Shown: positions 9,201 through 17,316, numbered from the stretch's first letter. The stretch: 64,000 nt of DNA from Chryseobacterium potabilaquae (GCF_902728265.1 NZ_CACVBR010000007.1:62001-126000), one strand, 5' to 3'. Notes: generated by a model from the letters alone, not told the origin. A program made the numbers and translations.

Positions 9201-9543
9201 TGTTTTCTTAATTTGTTATTTAGTTTTTTACTGCCCGGAGAAAGAATTTTGAAATAAGTGATAGGTGATAAATTGACCACACAAACAATTTCAAAAACTC
9301 GAATTCTCACAAAACCCATTAAAAATACAAAAAATAACATCAAAAACAATTAAATAATACATCATAAATCAAAATTAAGTTTAAATTATAATATATTTAT
9401 AATTATTTAACGATTTTATTTAATCAAAATATACAAAATACGCTTCTAAGCGCTATACTGAAACGTTTAGGGAGAGGAGGAAAAACAAAAAACCCGTTTT
9501 ACACTTTATGAAAACGGACTTATCTTATATTACAATCATTTTT
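9201..9543. other. Intergenic region between slipin and DUF6493 genes
   Basis: This gene-free AT-rich stretch contains only the terminator at 9494-9517 and a purine-rich run (gggagaggagg near 9470). No ORF or RNA gene was recognised. No clear promoter box for the DUF6493 gene was found. Confidence 0.5.
9494..9517 (-). terminator. Terminator of the slipin gene
   Basis: A hairpin with CCGTTTT/AAAACGG arms (9494-9500, 9511-9517) is followed on the minus strand by GGTTTTTTG and more T. It lies 27 nt beyond the slipin stop codon. Confidence 0.65.
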
Positions 9544-10644
9544 CTATTTTGCAAAAATTTCTTTTAACTGAGATACAATATTGGTATTTCCGGAAACGGT
9601 AATATCTCCAATTTTTTCTGCAATTTTTTCCATATATTCCATTTCTTTCAACTTCCATAGAACTTCATTTTCTTCCATCAATTTTGCCGTATTTAATAAA
9701 CTTCTAGTAGAAGCGGTCTCTTCCCGACGCATAATGCTATTGGCCTGTGCTTTTTTCTCAGCAATTAAAACCTGGTTCATAATTTCCTTCATTTCTCCGG
9801 TCAAAATAACATCCCTAATTCCAGCATCAAACACCTTCAATCCAAGATCTTGAGTTTTATTACCTAAATTTTCCAAAATACCCTCTCCTACCGTATCTTT
9901 TTTTAACAACAATTCATCAAGAGTTAAAGCACCTACAAATTCACGTAAAGCCAGCTGCATGATGATGTATAATTGCTTCTCATATTCCTTATTTTCCAAT
10001 AATGCTTTTTCGACATTTTCAACTTGAAAACGCACATAAAAATTAATACGAAGCATAGCTTTGTCTTTCGTTAAAAGCTCCTGACCTGCAATCTCCATTT
10101 GTTGTATACGCATGTCAACATATTTCACCTCCATAGAGACTTCATTATTCCAAAAATAATAAGTGCCCGCTTTTAGAATTTTCACCAATTCCCCATCCAT
10201 TAGTAAAAGTCCATTATACTCACTCGTCACCACAAACTTTCTTATGAAATTTTTCAATTTTATACTCTCTAAAACGGTTCTGGATACTTCACTTATAAAT
10301 TCAGTTTTCATCAAATCAATTTTTTGATATTTCCTATTTACCATTCCTTTCCAAAAAGCATATTGGCCTACATGTAACACCTCTTTGAAAATTTCATTTT
10401 CAAAAACCAACACCATCTCACCATCTTTTACTTCAACCACTTCAAGCATGGTATTCAGATGCTCATTTTTTAGCAGAAGCGTAAGATTTTCTCCTTCTTT
10501 AAATTGATCCTTCATATCATAAACCTCTACGGATTTATTTCCGAAAATCCAATAATTTCCTTCTTTCAAAACACGAATCAAGTTTCCATTTTTAAAAACT
10601 AAACCCACTTGATATATTCTAATTTGTATATTTTTTAACATCAT
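9544..10644 (-). CDS. Slipin (SPFH/band-7) family protein
   Basis: This 366-residue protein has an N-terminal half with repeated beta segments (FKNGNLIRVLKEGNYWIFGN and a second GLLLMDGELVKILKAGTYYF). An SPFH/PHB domain follows (about 135-310), ending in the typical DAGIRDVILTGEMKEIMNQV and a helical AEKKAQANSIMRREETASTR segment that mediates oligomerisation. Slipins form membrane-associated ring assemblies. No long N-terminal hydrophobic anchor is seen, so membrane contact would be peripheral. In several bacteria this slipin type is encoded with RtcB and other RNA-repair genes; here the neighbours are cREC, RNase H-like and tRNA-like genes. Start could also be Met2. Confidence 0.88.
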   Translation of the reverse strand: MMLKNIQIRIYQVGLVFKNGNLIRVLKEGNYWIFGNKSVEVYDMKDQFKEGENLTLLLKNEHLNTMLEVVEVKDGEMVLVFENEIFKEVLHVGQYAFWKGMVNRKYQKIDLMKTEFISEVSRTVLESIKLKNFIRKFVVTSEYNGLLLMDGELVKILKAGTYYFWNNEVSMEVKYVDMRIQQMEIAGQELLTKDKAMLRINFYVRFQVENVEKALLENKEYEKQLYIIMQLALREFVGALTLDELLLKKDTVGEGILENLGNKTQDLGLKVFDAGIRDVILTGEMKEIMNQVLIAEKKAQANSIMRREETASTRSLLNTAKLMEENEVLWKLKEMEYMEKIAEKIGDITVSGNTNIVSQLKEIFAK

Positions 10645-10998
10645 TATTTATTTTTATTTGATAATACATTTAAATAAAAGAGGAAAGCTGATATTTACAT
10701 TCTTAAAAACAGCGGAATTAAAACATTAAAAAACTCAACTCATTTTAAAACATTCGTGTTAAACATTATTTCGATCAGGGTTAGCTCTTTATATACAAAT
10801 ATTTTATTATTTTCTATAAAAAAGTTTCCATGAAAAGACATATCCAACCACGATATGTTTACCCAAAAAGTATTATTTTCTAAAAAGTCTTTTTTTACTG
10901 GCTTTTTCAATAGCCGAAAAAATCAAACTTTCCATTGAGAATATTTTTATTGAGAATATTCAAACTCTCCTAAAATAGATTATATACCTATTAAAAAG
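10645..10998. other. AT-rich spacer upstream of slipin
   Basis: About 350 bases without a gene lie between the slipin start and the tRNA-like elements. A short direct repeat, ATTGAGAATATT, occurs twice near 10935-10961. No convincing TAnnTTTG box precedes slipin, so it may be transcribed from the upstream tRNA-like/cREC unit (inference). Confidence 0.4.
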
Positions 10999-11070
10999 CT
11001 ACATCCATAGTGTAGTGCGTCAACCATTCCGCCTTACCAAATAATTGGCAGTGGGATTCGAACCCACACT
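10999..11070 (-). ncRNA. tRNA-like element Y, 3' part placed before 5' part
   Basis: On the minus strand the order is: T arm GTGGG-TTCGAAT-CCCAC (11067-11051), 3' acceptor TGCCAAT (11050-11044), a 2-nt linker, then TTTGGTA (11041-11035). The latter pairs with the 3' acceptor at 6 of 7 positions, including one G-U. A D arm GCG-GAATGGTTGA-CGC (11032-11017) and a perfect anticodon arm CTACA-CTATGGA-TGTAG (11015-10999) follow. Put back in normal order these parts give a tRNA-like cloverleaf with an odd AUG anticodon. The break would be in the variable region. It directly abuts element X. A weak T-arm-like hairpin after 10999 (loop TATATAA) is an alternative for a normal-order reading but lacks the TTCRA loop. 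Confidence 0.5.
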
Positions 11071-11149
11071 TTAAAAAACTATTACTCTAACCTAACTGAG
11101 TTATATTTCCCATGAGGAAATAGAAGGATTCGAACCTTCGACCCATAGC
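11071..11149 (-). ncRNA. Circularly permuted tRNA-Lys(UUU)-like element X
   Basis: Reading the minus strand, the 3' half comes first: GCTAT (11149-11145), variable GGGTC, T arm GAAGG-TTCGAAT-CCTTC (11139-11123), acceptor TATTTCC (11122-11116) and base T. A linker CATG (11114-11111) follows. Then the 5' half: GGAAATA (11110-11104), TA, D arm ACTC-AGTTAGGTTA-GAGT (11101-11084), A, ATAGT (11082-11078) and loop TTTTTAA (11077-11071). Across the permutation the acceptor pairs 7/7 and the anticodon stem pairs 5/5 (one U-G). D and T arms are perfect, G18G19 and TTCGAAT are present, and the anticodon is UUU. No encoded CCA is seen. Either a true permuted tRNA, a decoy, or recombination debris of a tRNA array. 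Confidence 0.65.
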
Positions 11150-11414
11150 ATGGTGAAATTTTGTGGAAAACTCCGAAACCTTCAGATCAGGCTGAACAGA
11201 ATAAAATCATGTTTCTCAACAAATTTTTCTGCAATGGTGATATATAGAAACACTCAACATGACCTACCTAATATTTTTTCTAAAATCTTTTTTCTAAAAT
11301 TTTAGCATTCTCTTATTTTATGATGACAAAATTAGGTACATACTACGCAGTATATTTGCGTAGATATTTTTACTTTTCATTTTTTGAGATAGCAGGATTC
11401 CAAATTCACTCCTT
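11150..11414. other. Spacer between cREC pseudogene and tRNA-like elements, with hairpin
   Basis: Mostly AT-rich. It contains a 7-bp perfect hairpin with a 7-nt loop at 11343-11363 (CTACGCA and TGCGTAG arms), the size of an extended anticodon arm but without other tRNA parts. A TTCAG/CTGAA hairpin near 11177-11192 and a CCATGCTATGG near-palindrome at 11143-11153 lie just upstream of element X. There is no terminator-like U-tract. Confidence 0.45.
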
Positions 11415-11774
11415 TCAATGATTTCTAAAATTTGTCAAAAGAGTTATAATATTCTCCTTTCCAATAGGATTCATTGAATGACAATAAAAATCAGGGAGCA
11501 TTAATTCATAATCTAAACTATATTCTATTAACCATTTTGCACAGTCATATCCTGTTTTCTCACTAAAGCTATTTCTTACGCGATAATTCATATCTCCAAG
11601 ATCATGATCAAAAGAAATCATTTCAGGAATCCCTTTTTCCAATATTCGATCAACAAACTGATCATAGCTTCGAACAATACACTAATCTGGACTAAGGAAG
11701 AGATCATTACGAGTATATTTATAAACTTCAATGGGATATCTTATATCATCTAAAAACAATAATTCTTTTTTCAT
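11415..11774 (-). pseudogene. Cyclic-phosphate processing receiver (cREC) gene interrupted by one amber codon
   Basis: Starting at the ATG at 11774, the reading frame is open for 119 codons except for a single TAG at 11684-11682 (codon 31). The frame encodes the whole family: LLFLDDIR near residues 5-12 (acidic receiver pocket), SFDHDLGDM in the middle, TGYDCAKWL, and a C-terminal CHSMNPIGKENI. TAG sits where related proteins, as I recall them, have Trp (before xIVRSYD), so one TGG-to-TAG change explains it. Downstream the only starts are a TTG at 11642 or a late ATG; such a product would lack the first acidic motif. The family is predicted to handle 2',3'-cyclic phosphate RNA ends. It lies 23 nt after the RNase H-like gene. 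Confidence 0.8.
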
Positions 11775-11797
11775 ATGCGATGCTTTATATTAAATCA

Positions 11798-12283
11798 TTA
11801 AACCATCATATCCGCACAATTGGAACTTGCAAATGCAAAAGGTTTTGCCTTAAATACATAACCCATTCCTAAAATATAACCCATGGCATCTTTCATTGCT
11901 ACATTGGATTTAAAATTAGGATCAGTATTAATATCTGCATGCACCTCCATCTCTACACCATAAGTATCTAAAATTGAACAAATAGTATACGCTATTTCAA
12001 CGGATTTATTGACTTCATTTAACATTCGTTCTTTAATACTAATAGTTTGCAATTCTTTCTCTTTTCTAATAAATGTAAACGCACCTTTTCCCTCACGAAT
12101 AAATACAACTGCTGTAGCATAATGAATCATATTACCATACACATGTGAATCTGAACCCACACAAACTTTCAGCCGATGACCATTTGCCTGTTCGCGAATG
12201 ATGGCTTCTTCTACCAACTGGAGGAGAGAGTTTTGGAAAATTTTTCCATTCATATTTTGCCATACTTGTTGATACGTTTTCAT
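11798..12283 (-). CDS. Ribonuclease H-like YkuK family protein
   Basis: This 161-residue protein matches the YkuK/DUF458 RNase H-like family. It has VCVGSDSHVYGNMIHYATAV near residues 40-59, carrying the first acidic position (GSDSH). EVHADINTDPNFKSN near 115-129 carries the second acidic set, and the protein ends AFASSNCADMMV. Length is normal for the family and no signal peptide is present. Activity is unproven; related proteins are predicted nucleases or RNA-binding factors. It lies between the tRNA array and the cREC gene on one strand, with no promoter box between it and tRNA-Cys, so it is probably co-transcribed with the tRNAs. Confidence 0.85.
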   Translation of the reverse strand: MKTYQQVWQNMNGKIFQNSLLQLVEEAIIREQANGHRLKVCVGSDSHVYGNMIHYATAVVFIREGKGAFTFIRKEKELQTISIKERMLNEVNKSVEIAYTICSILDTYGVEMEVHADINTDPNFKSNVAMKDAMGYILGMGYVFKAKPFAFASSNCADMMV

Positions 12284-12329
12284 TTTTCTACATTTTAAAA
12301 TTTGTTTTTTACCCTAGTTTTCTTTACTA

Positions 12330-12412
12330 AATTTTCGAGAAAATAAAAATTTGCCTTTTTTGTTTGATATAAGAACTTCTGCGCTTGACAAACTTTTATT
12401 CTTCTCTTCACC
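12330..12412 (-). repeat. Imperfect direct repeat, copy 1 (after tRNA-Cys)
   Basis: This stretch shares a diffuse 80-nt similarity with 12560-12640. The best-matching core is TATAAGAACTTCTGCGCTTG here (12368-12387) against a TATAAAGATCTTCTGCTCTTG core in copy 2, and both are flanked by pyrimidine-rich runs. Each copy lies just downstream (minus strand) of a tRNA of the array, so it may be a tRNA 3' trailer or old duplication. Confidence 0.5.
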
Positions 12413-12434
12413 TCATTTTATTTTGAGTTATTTG

Positions 12435-12516
12435 AGATGGTTATGGGATTCAAACCCACTCAGTTTTCACAATGGTTTTGCAGACCATCCCGACTCTTCC
12501 ACTTCGGCGAACCATC
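12435..12516 (-). tRNA. tRNA-Cys (anticodon GCA), divergent copy
   Basis: A complete cloverleaf on the minus strand. Acceptor GATGGTT/AACCATC pairs 7/7. The D arm is CCGA-AGTGGAAGAG-TCGG. The anticodon arm is ATGGT-CTGCAAA-ACCAT, giving GCA. The variable region is 12 nt, longer than usual for Cys, and the T arm is GTGGG-TTTGAAT-CCCAT with C56 replaced by T. The base after the acceptor is T, matching the U73 identity base of tRNA-Cys. No encoded CCA. It looks like an accessory (phage-like) copy rather than the housekeeping gene. Confidence 0.8.
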
Positions 12517-12559
12517 AGATATATAATACAATCCCCCATCTTCTGCATCTTTCATTTTG

Positions 12560-12640
12560 TTTTTGGAGTAAAGAAAAAGTTCATCTCTTTTTTGTGTTTT
12601 AGTATAAAGATCTTCTGCTCTTGATTCACTTTTTCTTTAT
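12560..12640 (-). repeat. Imperfect direct repeat, copy 2 (after tRNA-Pro)
   Basis: Partner of 12330-12412; the best-matching core (tataaagatcttctgctctt on the plus strand) lies near 12593-12612. It fills the spacer between tRNA-Pro and tRNA-Cys, as copy 1 fills the spacer between tRNA-Cys and the RNase H-like gene. Confidence 0.5.
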
Positions 12641-12671
12641 CTCTTTAAAAATTATTACTGCTTAATTTTTG

Positions 12672-12743
12672 TTTGGAAAGCAAGATTCGAACTTGCGACC
12701 TCCCACTTCCAAAGTGGGTAAACAACCACCGTTATCTTTCCAG
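12672..12743 (-). tRNA. tRNA-Pro (anticodon TGG), divergent copy
   Basis: The minus strand folds as a tRNA. The anticodon arm CCCAC-TTTGGAA-GTGGG gives anticodon TGG. The variable loop AGGTC and T arm GCAAG-TTCGAAT-CTTGC are perfect. The acceptor CTGGAAA/TTTCCAA pairs 6 of 7, with a C-A mismatch at position 1. The D arm is weak (about 3 pairs around GGTGGTT). Discriminator base A, no encoded CCA. Possibly functional, possibly decaying. Confidence 0.7.
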
Positions 12744-12803
12744 TTTCATAAGTTCACGTATAAATTCTACCTCGAATAATAATCGGAGTTTCGTAAACCT
12801 TTG

Positions 12804-12875
12804 CGGTCTATGCAAGAATCGAACTTGCAGTTCCCAAGAGACAGTTGGGTAGGTTAGCCATTACCTCAATAGACC
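12804..12875 (-). tRNA. tRNA-Asp (anticodon GTC)
   Basis: A fully paired cloverleaf on the minus strand. Acceptor GGTCTAT/ATAGACC is 7/7. The D arm is AGGT-AATGGCTA-ACCT. The anticodon arm CCCAA-CTGTCTC-TTGGG gives GTC, and the T arm is GCAAG-TTCGATT-CTTGC. The discriminator is G, the identity base of tRNA-Asp. No encoded CCA. It is the best-preserved member of the array. Confidence 0.85.
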
Positions 12876-12898
12876 TTTTTAATGTAATTTATAATGTT

Positions 12899-12971
12899 GG
12901 GTTTTTCCCGGAATCAAACCTTATTCTTTGGTACCACAAAACAAAGCTTTACCCAATAAGCTAAAGAAACC
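12899..12971 (-). tRNA. tRNA-His-like (anticodon GTG), degenerate
   Basis: The minus strand has acceptor GGTTTCT/AAAAACC (6/7) and D arm AGCT-TATTGGGTAA-AGCT. The anticodon arm TTGTT-TTGTGGT-ACCAA has 4 of 5 pairs and a GTG anticodon after U33. The T arm TAAGG-TTTGATT-CCGGG has two mismatches. The overall layout is tRNA, but the stems are worn and spacing near position 26 is irregular, so it may be a pseudogene or a decoy. It begins 8 nt after the hairpin at 12980-13001. Confidence 0.55.
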
Positions 12972-12979
12972 ATAAAAAA

Positions 12980-13001
12980 AGCACCTCTTGGGAAAGGTGC
13001 T
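12980..13001 (-). terminator. Terminator/attenuator hairpin before the tRNA array
   Basis: AGCACCT/AGGTGCT arms (13001-12995 and 12986-12980 on the minus strand) with an 8-nt loop are followed directly by seven T. This is a textbook intrinsic terminator 31 nt after the stop of the small ORF at 13032. There is no room for a promoter between it and tRNA-His (8 nt), so the array must be fed by readthrough. Segment 13060-13052, inside the ORF, can pair with its 5' arm. Confidence 0.8.
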
Positions 13002-13031
13002 GTATAATATTGTATATATGAATTAATCCCG

Positions 13032-13205
13032 TTAGAGATTGGTCATACGCAAACACCTTTTATCTAAAAATTCAATATCAAGAATACATGCACATCCTCT
13101 CGGTTGGCTTGTCTGTACCAGTAAACAATGATTAAATATTTTATGTAATTGTTTCATGTTAATTATTCTTGCTTTAAAAAGCTCTTCTATGGTTGAGAAG
13201 AACAT
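13032..13205 (-). CDS. Small Cys-containing ORF, candidate leader peptide of the tRNA array
   Basis: A 57-codon frame (start at 13205, or at 13157 for 41 residues). An 85-codon version from 13289 is unlikely because a promoter (13227-13258) lies inside it. The C-terminal half carries NHC, QPRGCACILD and LDKRCLRMTNL, so it is rich in Cys codons plus His, Pro, Asp and Lys. Those are the specificities of the tRNAs encoded downstream. A terminator hairpin follows 31 nt after the stop. It may be a leader peptide whose translation sets readthrough, or simply a small conserved protein; no family was recognised. Confidence 0.5.
   Translation of the reverse strand: MFFSTIEELFKARIINMKQLHKIFNHCLLVQTSQPRGCACILDIEFLDKRCLRMTNL
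13052..13060 (-). promoter_or_regulatory. Candidate antiterminator arm inside the small ORF
   Basis: The minus strand reads AAAGGTGTT here (the Lys-Arg-Cys codons of the small ORF). It can pair with AGCACCTTT, the 5' arm of the downstream terminator (13001-12993), at 9 of 9 positions with one G-U. The two pairings exclude each other, the basic requirement for attenuation. Confidence 0.45.
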
Positions 13206-13226
13206 ATTGTTTTTAATTTCTGACTG

Positions 13227-13258
13227 CAAAGTAAAGATGTTTTTTTCAAATCCACAAA
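13227..13258 (-). promoter_or_regulatory. Promoter of the small ORF and tRNA array
   Basis: On the minus strand, TTTG (13258-13255), 20 nt, then TTACTTTG (13234-13227), one base from the TAnnTTTG consensus. The implied transcript starts near 13222, which favours the ATG at 13205 or 13157 for the small ORF. Confidence 0.5.
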
Positions 13259-13489
13259 CTAAAATAACATATAATAATTTGAAAACCAATAAGTTAAATT
13301 CAAAATTAAAAATAAGAATTTCCTGTCCGTAATATTTTACAGATACTCAATCTACCTAAATGACTGTCTCTCATCGGTTTATTTATCACTCTTATTTATT
13401 CTATTAGTTATTCATTATTAATTAAAAAAATTCAATTTTCTAGTTATTTTTTTTCATTCTAAATAATTTCTATCTAAAAAACACAAAAA

Positions 13490-13510
13490 ACGCCTCGTTA
13501 CTCGAGGCGT
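13490..13510. terminator. Bidirectional terminator after the 43-residue ORF
   Basis: Perfect 8-bp arms ACGCCTCG/CGAGGCGT (13490-13497, 13503-13510) with a 5-nt loop and T-runs on both strands. It ends the minus-strand unit of the small ORF at 13540-13671. Confidence 0.85.
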
Positions 13511-13539
13511 TTTTGTGTATATCTTGTCTAATTCTTTAC

Positions 13540-13671
13540 TTATTTATAATAAGAAATTTTAAAACAAGCACATCGTACCTCATCAGATATCATACGTCCA
13601 TATCTAGACGAATCCTTTATTGCTGGACAATAGGATAGAGTTATACTCGTATGTGCTTTTTGTATTTTCAT
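13540..13671 (-). CDS. 43-residue CxC small protein
   Basis: This short frame starts at the ATG at 13671 and ends at 13540. It has a TATCTTTG promoter box 14 nt upstream and a perfect terminator 30 nt downstream, so it is a self-contained transcription unit. The peptide contains TLSYCPAIKDSS and ends DEVRCACFKISYYK. The RCAC near its end resembles RGCAC in the small ORF at 13032-13205. No signal peptide, no recognised family. It could be a small metal- or redox-related protein or a peptide precursor; I assign no function. Confidence 0.5.
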   Translation of the reverse strand: MKIQKAHTSITLSYCPAIKDSSRYGRMISDEVRCACFKISYYK

Positions 13672-13684
13672 AATTTTAATGCAG

Positions 13685-13692
13685 CAAAGATA
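13685..13692 (-). promoter_or_regulatory. -7 promoter box of the 43-residue ORF
   Basis: TATCTTTG on the minus strand, 13 nt before the ATG at 13671. This implies a very short leader. The -33 region is only T-rich. Confidence 0.5.
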
Positions 13693-13755
13693 GAAAAAAA
13701 TAAAAATAGAGGTATTTTGCGCAGAACAGGTATCATAATATCTCTTAAATATAAA

Positions 13756-13781
13756 AAAGGTAGTTCATTACAACCACCTTT
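13756..13781 (-). terminator. Terminator of katG
   Basis: A 10-bp hairpin (13756-13765, 13772-13781; one G-U) is followed by a T-run on the minus strand, 32 nt after the katG stop codon. Confidence 0.8.
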
Positions 13782-13812
13782 TATATTCTAAAATTAAAAA
13801 TATACTAAAAAA

Positions 13813-16424
<2,612 letters not shown>

Positions 16425-16886
16425 ATGAAAAAGATATTAGTTGTGATATTGGTAGCTTTTGTAATTATTCAGTTTTTTCCTATTGATAAAAACAACCCTG
16501 CCCCTACGCCAGGAATGGATTTTTTAAAAATAAAAAAAACGCCTCCGGAAGTAGCAAAAATCATTAATACATCATGCTATGATTGCCATTCCAATGAAAC
16601 AAAATATCCATGGTATGCTAATATTGCTCCTGCATCTTGGTATGTAAAAACCCATATTAGTGATGCAAGAAAACATTTGAACTTCTCTACTTTTGCCGTA
16701 TATGAACCTAAAGTACAAGCCGATAAATTACAAGGATGTGTAGAGTTAGTAGAATCTAAAGATATGCCTTTAGAATCTTATTATCTCGGACATCAAGACG
16801 CTAAATTGAGTGAAGAACAAAGACAAATATTAGTAAAATACTTTAAAAAGGTAAAAGAGGATACGGAAAGAGCTGGGGCTTTTTAA
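16425..16886 (+). CDS. Haem-binding domain protein (c-type CxxCH)
   Basis: I start at 16425, where MKKILVVILVAFVIIQFFP makes a clear membrane anchor or signal sequence; the frame is open 19 codons further up. The 153-residue protein carries CYDCH, the c-type haem attachment motif, in TSCYDCHSNETKYPWY, followed by the conserved IAPASWYVKTHISDARKHLNFS. This matches the Haem_bd family, periplasmic or membrane-bound with one haem, role unknown. The DCC thiol protein follows after 10 nt, so they form a likely operon. Confidence 0.88.
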   Translation: MKKILVVILVAFVIIQFFPIDKNNPAPTPGMDFLKIKKTPPEVAKIINTSCYDCHSNETKYPWYANIAPASWYVKTHISDARKHLNFSTFAVYEPKVQADKLQGCVELVESKDMPLESYYLGHQDAKLSEEQRQILVKYFKKVKEDTERAGAF

Positions 16887-16896
16887 AAATTAAGTT

Positions 16897-17313
16897 ATGC
16901 TAGAAAATTGGGAGAATAAACATATTGTTTTTTTTGATGGGGATTGCGGAGTCTGTAACTTTTGGGTTCAATGGATTCTTGAAAGAGATAGTAAAGATCA
17001 ATTCATGTTCGCCTCCCTTCAATCCTCTTTCGGACAAAAATTCTTATCTGAAAGAGGGTTAGATACTAAGGAATTCAATACTATGTATCTTTGGAAACCT
17101 AATACATATTATCTGATAAAGTCCCGCGCTGTATTACAGATTGCCAGTTTATTGGGTGGTGCTTATCAACTTCTTTCCGGTATTGGCAAAATATTTCCTC
17201 GATTTTTAAATGATAAAATTTACGAGACCATCTCAAGAAACAGAATGAAACTCGCTAATCAGAAATGTTATCTGCCTACACCCCATCAAAGAAAAAAATT
17301 TATTGAGATTTAG
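16897..17313 (+). CDS. DCC family thiol-disulfide oxidoreductase-like protein
   Basis: This 138-residue protein has the family signature near its start, FFDGDCGVCNFWVQW (residues 13-27), with the two Cys of a thioredoxin-like CxxC. The rest includes a short hydrophobic stretch around YLIKSRAVLQIASLLGG. DCC proteins are assumed redox proteins; substrates are unknown. It lies 10 nt downstream of the haem-binding gene and ends 3 nt before the stop of the convergent amylase gene. Confidence 0.88.
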   Translation: MLENWENKHIVFFDGDCGVCNFWVQWILERDSKDQFMFASLQSSFGQKFLSERGLDTKEFNTMYLWKPNTYYLIKSRAVLQIASLLGGAYQLLSGIGKIFPRFLNDKIYETISRNRMKLANQKCYLPTPHQRKKFIEI

Positions 17314-17316
17314 CTT

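Noticed and set aside
10829-10882. 17-codon plus-strand ORF in the slipin upstream spacer
   Set aside because: Too short, no promoter box and no features; considered chance.
11150-11220. Normal-order 5' half belonging to the T arm at 11123-11139
   Set aside because: The upstream minus-strand sequence has a TTCAG/CTGAA hairpin but no GG in its loop and no strand complementary to TATTTCC; the matching GGAAATA lies downstream, hence the permuted reading.
11682-11684. Amber codon of cREC read by a suppressor tRNA of the neighbouring array
   Set aside because: Anticodons in the array are GCA, TGG, GTC, GTG, TTT and an odd ATG; none is CTA. Reading the loop CTATGGA of element Y as CTA would put A, not U, at position 33.
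13206-13289. Longer 85-residue version of the small ORF
   Set aside because: A TTTG-N20-TTACTTTG promoter lies inside this part, so the transcript should start downstream of the 13289 codon.
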